From the NCBI RefSeq assembly GCF_008806385.1, contig NZ_VZZK01000007.1, positions 166,443-230,442 of the forward strand: a stretch of 64,000 bases of DNA. The letters are read 5' to 3'. Position 1 is the stretch's first letter, and each line of letters starts with the position of its first letter. The position numbers and the translations under genes were made by a program. The stretch is from Methylobacterium soli (GTDB lineage: Bacteria > Pseudomonadota > Alphaproteobacteria > Rhizobiales > Beijerinckiaceae). Shown here piece by piece: positions 60,788-64,000 of this stretch. The notes beneath the pieces are model-generated. The model was given only the letters and a program-made list of their open reading frames with translations. It searched no databases and was not told the DNA's origin.

Positions 60788-61216
60788 TCATTCGTCTGCC
60801 GGGATGAAGCGGAGGGTGCCTGCTCGACGTGTCGGCCTGCCGGTGTCGTTCGTGTGATGGATGCCGTCCATGACAGGCACTTCGGGGAAATCGAACGGGC
60901 TCACCCCGTCGAGGCAGGCCACGTTCACGGCATAGAGATCTTGGTTCGATCGTCTCTGATGATGCGTGTAGATCCCGCAGCGAGAACAGAAGAAGTGCTG
61001 CGCCGCTCCCGTATGGAAGCGGTAGCTCGTCAACGCATCCTCGCCCCGCAGGAACTTGATCCCGCCCATGGCAGCCATCGCCACGACGGCGCCTCGCATT
61101 CGGCAGTACGAGCAGGTGCAGCGGCGGATCGAACCGAAGCCATCGCTCAGCGTCGCTTCGAAACGCACGGCACCGCAATGGCACTGGCCAACCCGAACGT
61201 CCGTGTTGTCGACCAT
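60788..61216 (-). CDS. GFA-family (CENP-V/GFA domain) protein
   Basis: The 142-residue protein carries the zinc sites of the GFA family: QCHCGAVRFE, CTCSYCRMRG and FFCSRCGIYTHH. The family is named for glutathione-dependent formaldehyde-activating enzyme, though most members have unknown substrates. In a methylotroph-related genome a role near formaldehyde is tempting but unproven. GGAGGGAC precedes the ATG at 61216. Confidence 0.9.
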   Translation of the reverse strand: MVDNTDVRVGQCHCGAVRFEATLSDGFGSIRRCTCSYCRMRGAVVAMAAMGGIKFLRGEDALTSYRFHTGAAQHFFCSRCGIYTHHQRRSNQDLYAVNVACLDGVSPFDFPEVPVMDGIHHTNDTGRPTRRAGTLRFIPADE

Positions 61217-61322
61217 ACTGTCCCTCCATCCTGTTCAGATTAAGCCTGAGTCGAAATTCTGCCTCCAGAAATTCGATAACATTTGTAGATGCTGTATTCG
61301 AGATCGACGTGCTTGAAGTCGC

Positions 61323-61378
61323 GAAGGCATAAGACCGAAGACATAAGCCCGAAGACATAAGCCCGAAGACACAAGCTC
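61323..61378. repeat. Four 14-base tandem repeats
   Basis: Four consecutive 14-base units around GAAGACATAAGCCC (61323, 61337, 61351, 61365) lie in the gap between the GFA gene start and the MFS gene stop. Units 2 and 3 are identical. No gene is present. Confidence 0.9.
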
Positions 61379-61414
61379 GAAGAGCGGGACGACTTTCGTG
61401 TCGCCGTCCGAGAA

Positions 61415-62647
61415 TCACGGCCTCGACGGGGCCTTCGCCGGCAGATGAGGAGAAAGGCTGAGCATGAGCGGGACGACTGCGAGCGCCGTCGCGGCGGCCG
61501 CGACAGCGGCCCAGCCAGGCCCTACGGCGTCGCCCAAGCGGCCGTAGATCAGAGGAGCCGCGAGCGCGCTTCCCCCGAGCGTGCAGGTGTAGAACACCGC
61601 GAAGGCCGTCTCGACCCGGCCGCCCGGCGCGAGGTCCGGCACCGTGCCGTACAGGACCGAGGAGGTGCCGTTCAGCAGAAGGCCGAGCAGGGGCAACACC
61701 GTGAGCGCCGGCACGAGCGGCAGCGCGATCGCGGCCAGGATCGCCGCGGCCGTCCCGGTCTCGGTCAGGATCACGGTCCTGGTCACGCCGAGGCGATCTC
61801 CGAGCCGGCCGCAGACCGCCTTGCCCAGAGCGCCACCCACGAAGACCAGCGACAGGGCAAGGCCGATTGTCGTCAGCCCGGCACCCTTCGCCTGCAGCAG
61901 GAATGGCAGGTAGAGCAGGAAGGCCGGGCGCGCGGCGTTGTCGAGCATGCCGATGGCGACGAGGAGCCGGAATCCGGTCTGGCCGTTCTGCGCCTCGCTC
62001 CGAGGCTGAGCCGCCCGCGGCCTCCCGTCCCGTGATCCGCCCCCGGAGGTGGGGTCTCGCGGCAACAATTGCCCGACGGCGAGTGCGACAGCGGCACCCA
62101 GGCCGGCGATCAGCCACAACGCCGTGCGCCAATCCGTGAGCGTCAGGAGGAAGCCGACCAGCGGCGGCACGCTCGCCTTCCCCAGATCGCCGGTGAAGTT
62201 GTAGGTGCCGAGCGGTCCGCGGGCGCAGGGCCCGAAGCTCCGGGCGATCACCGACGAGGCCAAGGGGTGCTGCGTGCTGCCGCCGGCACCGCCGAGCACC
62301 AGCGCGGTGCAGAGGCCGACCAGACCGCCGGACGTGCCGGCGAACGCGTAGCCGCCGGCGCTGAGCAGCGTGCCGAATATCAGCACGGTGCGGGCACCGA
62401 GGCGTCGCGCGAGCTGGCTGGAGGGCACCTGCAGCGCGGCGAGCGTGCCGTTGTAGAGGCTGCGCAGCAGGGCGAGGGCGGCGAACCCCAAACCGAACTC
62501 TCCCTGCCAGACCGGCAGGAGCACGTAGATCAAGTCGGTATAGCCGTCGTGCAGGGCGTGATTGAGGCCGGTCGCGATGAGCGTCCGCTGCGCCTCGCGG
62601 GCGGAGGCGGTCTCACCGACCGGGGCGAGATCCGGTGCGATCGACAT
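61415..62647 (-). CDS. MFS transporter, fosmidomycin-resistance-like
   Basis: From the ATG at 62647 the 410-residue protein has about 12 helices. Motifs GLNHALHDGYTDLIYVLLP and GGAGGSTQHPLASS resemble Fsr-type efflux proteins. The substrate is unknown. It diverges from the LysR gene at 62741, which probably controls it. In-frame upstream ATGs exist (62674, 62692) but lack better ribosome-binding sites. Confidence 0.85.
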   Translation of the reverse strand: MSIAPDLAPVGETASAREAQRTLIATGLNHALHDGYTDLIYVLLPVWQGEFGLGFAALALLRSLYNGTLAALQVPSSQLARRLGARTVLIFGTLLSAGGYAFAGTSGGLVGLCTALVLGGAGGSTQHPLASSVIARSFGPCARGPLGTYNFTGDLGKASVPPLVGFLLTLTDWRTALWLIAGLGAAVALAVGQLLPRDPTSGGGSRDGRPRAAQPRSEAQNGQTGFRLLVAIGMLDNAARPAFLLYLPFLLQAKGAGLTTIGLALSLVFVGGALGKAVCGRLGDRLGVTRTVILTETGTAAAILAAIALPLVPALTVLPLLGLLLNGTSSVLYGTVPDLAPGGRVETAFAVFYTCTLGGSALAAPLIYGRLGDAVGPGWAAVAAAATALAVVPLMLSLSPHLPAKAPSRP

Positions 62648-62740
62648 GCGGCGTCCCTGTCCAATTCCGGACATGGAGGAAACGCACTTCACGGGAGATT
62701 GTCGAATTGATAGGTTTTTCCGCAGCCATATAAAAAATCA
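62648..62740. promoter_or_regulatory. Divergent promoter/operator region MFS / LysR
   Basis: The 93-base gap contains an inverted repeat, TGTCC-N6-GGACA (62658-62673), and an AT-rich stretch just before the LysR start (TATAAAAAATCA). This arrangement is classical for LysR-type self- and target-regulation. Confidence 0.55.
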
Positions 62741-63622
62741 ATGCGCTACACCCAGCTTCGCTCCTTTCACGCCGTCGCCGAAGCCGGCAGCGTGACCGCC
62801 GCCGCCGCCGTGCTGCATGTCAGCCAACCGACGTTGACGACCCAGATCCGGGCTCTCGAGCAGCACTACGCGGTCGAACTCTTCGTCCGCACCGGAGGCC
62901 GGCTTCACCTGACCGAAGCCGGTCGCCACTTACAGCGCCTCGCGCAACGCATGTTCTCGGACGAGGCCGAGGCGCGGCATTTCCTATTGGAGAGCCAGGA
63001 GCTGCGCACGGGCCGTCTTCGGTTGGGTGCCGTCAGTCCCTTCCACGCAACGGCGATGCTCATCGCCTTTCACGCACGCTACCCCGGCATCGAGATCTCG
63101 GTGTCGGTCGGAAACTCGAAGTCAGTCCTGCAAGACCTGCTCGAATTCCGCACGGATGTGGCGATCCTGGCCTATGCCGAGAGCGATGATCGATTGTGGG
63201 TGTCGCAGTACAGCAAGGATCCGATCGTCGCCTTCGCCCATAAGGATCATCCGCTGTTCCGGCCGGAGCGTACCGGCATCCGGATCGCCGAACTGCACGG
63301 TGAGGCGATGGTCGCGCGGGAGGTCGGGTCGAACACGCGTCGCGCCACGGAAGCGGCGATGGTCCAAGCCGGTGTTCGACCGCATGTCGTGATGGAGATC
63401 GGCAGTCGGGAGGCTGTTCGCGAGGCGGTCGCAAGCGGCGTCGGGATCGGGGTGGTCTCCAATGCCGAGCATATGCCCGATCCACGGACCCGATGGCTCC
63501 CTTTCCTCGATGTCGAGATCTACAACTACGCTCATATTGTCTGCCTACAAGATCGCCGCAATTCTCGCATGATCGGGGCGTTCATCGATATCGCCTGCGC
63601 GAAGAATACTTGCCCTCCTTAG
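62741..63622 (+). CDS. LysR-type transcriptional regulator
   Basis: The 293-residue protein has an N-terminal winged helix (RYTQLRSFHAVAEAGSVTAAA, LHVSQPTLTTQIRALE) and a periplasmic-binding-like effector domain (LRLGAVSPFHATAMLIAFH, ASGVGIGVVSNAEH). It is divergent from the MFS exporter, so it probably activates or represses that gene in response to the exported compound. The effector is unknown. Confidence 0.92.
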   Translation: MRYTQLRSFHAVAEAGSVTAAAAVLHVSQPTLTTQIRALEQHYAVELFVRTGGRLHLTEAGRHLQRLAQRMFSDEAEARHFLLESQELRTGRLRLGAVSPFHATAMLIAFHARYPGIEISVSVGNSKSVLQDLLEFRTDVAILAYAESDDRLWVSQYSKDPIVAFAHKDHPLFRPERTGIRIAELHGEAMVAREVGSNTRRATEAAMVQAGVRPHVVMEIGSREAVREAVASGVGIGVVSNAEHMPDPRTRWLPFLDVEIYNYAHIVCLQDRRNSRMIGAFIDIACAKNTCPP

Positions 63623-63863
63623 AGTGCTGTGTCGTTTTACAAGTTAGGTCCCTTGAACGAGGCACGTGTTCGGCCTCCGGCGTCGGGGCGCGGGCAGGAT
63701 CCTGTTGCTTGCCGAGGCCGTGAAGGGGCTCACCACCCAGGCCGAGCGCCCGGGCAGTCGCGGCGATGGGGCTTGCCGCCGGTGGCCGATGAACGTCCGA
63801 TTGCAGGCACCGCGGGCCGCTGTCTGCGGCGAGGATGGCACGGGTCCCAAGCGTCGGCTTCCA
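63623..63863. other. Gap before the terminal repeat
   Basis: About 240 bases with no supported gene; short frames on both strands look antisense-like. Confidence 0.4.
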
Positions 63864-64000
63864 CTAGAGCCGCGCCCGATCGCGTTGCAACGGGCTGGAA
63901 AATAGGCAGCCCCGGTCCGGTTCGGCGCGACGGCCCCCCTCTCCCGTCCGGGAGAGGGTTGGGGTGAGGGGTGCGCGCTGTCCGGAGAAGTCGCACCCCT
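63864..64000 (+). repeat. Dispersed palindromic repeat, copy E (runs off window end)
   Basis: This copy begins CTAGAGCCGCGCCCGATC at 63864, contains a core palindrome (CCCTCTCCCG-TC-CGGGAGAGGG) near 63938-63959 and ends at the window edge. It is nearly identical to 48786-48922 in inverted orientation (about four differences in 137 bases). Confidence 0.9.

Overview
The window is GC-rich (roughly 70 percent) and gene-dense, with short overlaps between neighbouring genes. Gene content (lanmodulin homologue, MucR, GcrA-like protein, NepR-like protein, many Crp/Fnr regulators, DUF6481, DUF2934 and DUF6894 proteins) points to an alphaproteobacterium of the Methylobacteriaceae, most likely a Methylobacterium. 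This is inferred from family knowledge, since no search could be run. Region 1 (1-17 kb): the window opens inside a lysylphosphatidylglycerol synthase/flippase gene (mprF, minus strand). It continues with a GcrA-like protein, a GAF-PAS-PAS-GGDEF-EAL cyclic-di-GMP enzyme, a selenocysteine tRNA (anticodon TCA, 8 + 5 bp acceptor/T arm, 6 bp D stem), two Crp/Fnr regulators, a DUF6481 protein, a cold-shock protein and the overlapping tamA-tamB pair for outer-membrane protein export. Region 2 (17-31 kb): a divergent lanmodulin (lanM), a peptide-deformylase-like protein missing metal ligands, several small secreted proteins (two of them paralogous four-cysteine proteins), a HAD phosphatase, a DUF2934 protein with a histone-H1-like tail, a three-gene overlapping operon (two exported oxidoreductases and a carrier), a LuxR-type regulator, and a secreted protein with 24 Gly-X-Y collagen triplets. 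Region 3 (31.7-54.3 kb): a complete but scattered type II secretion system. Its genes lie in blocks on both strands: gspF-E, gspL-M-N, gspD, gspG, a prepilin peptidase, gspK and gspJ-I-H. Between gspG and gspD, on the same strand, sits a 1,099-residue secreted copper radical oxidase of the galactose-oxidase/GlxA type, with all copper and cofactor residues and a C-terminal array of AbfB-like repeats. A SCO-type copper chaperone is also inside the locus. I infer that this secretion system is devoted, at least in part, to exporting the oxidase and that the SCO protein may help load copper. Two Crp/Fnr genes, an NTF2-like protein, a DHFR-like protein, a secreted HAD protein and a patch of dispersed palindromic repeats interrupt the locus. 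Region 4 (54.5-64 kb): an ADP-dependent NAD(P)H-hydrate dehydratase, a GH13 alpha-glycosidase, a small NepR-like protein, a MucR protein with a degenerate zinc finger and a long basic tail, an EamA transporter, a GFA-family protein, and a divergent MFS exporter/LysR regulator pair. The window ends in a second, nearly identical, inverted copy of the 137-base dispersed repeat found at 48.8 kb. The window also holds an unusual number of short tandem repeats, several of 12-base period.
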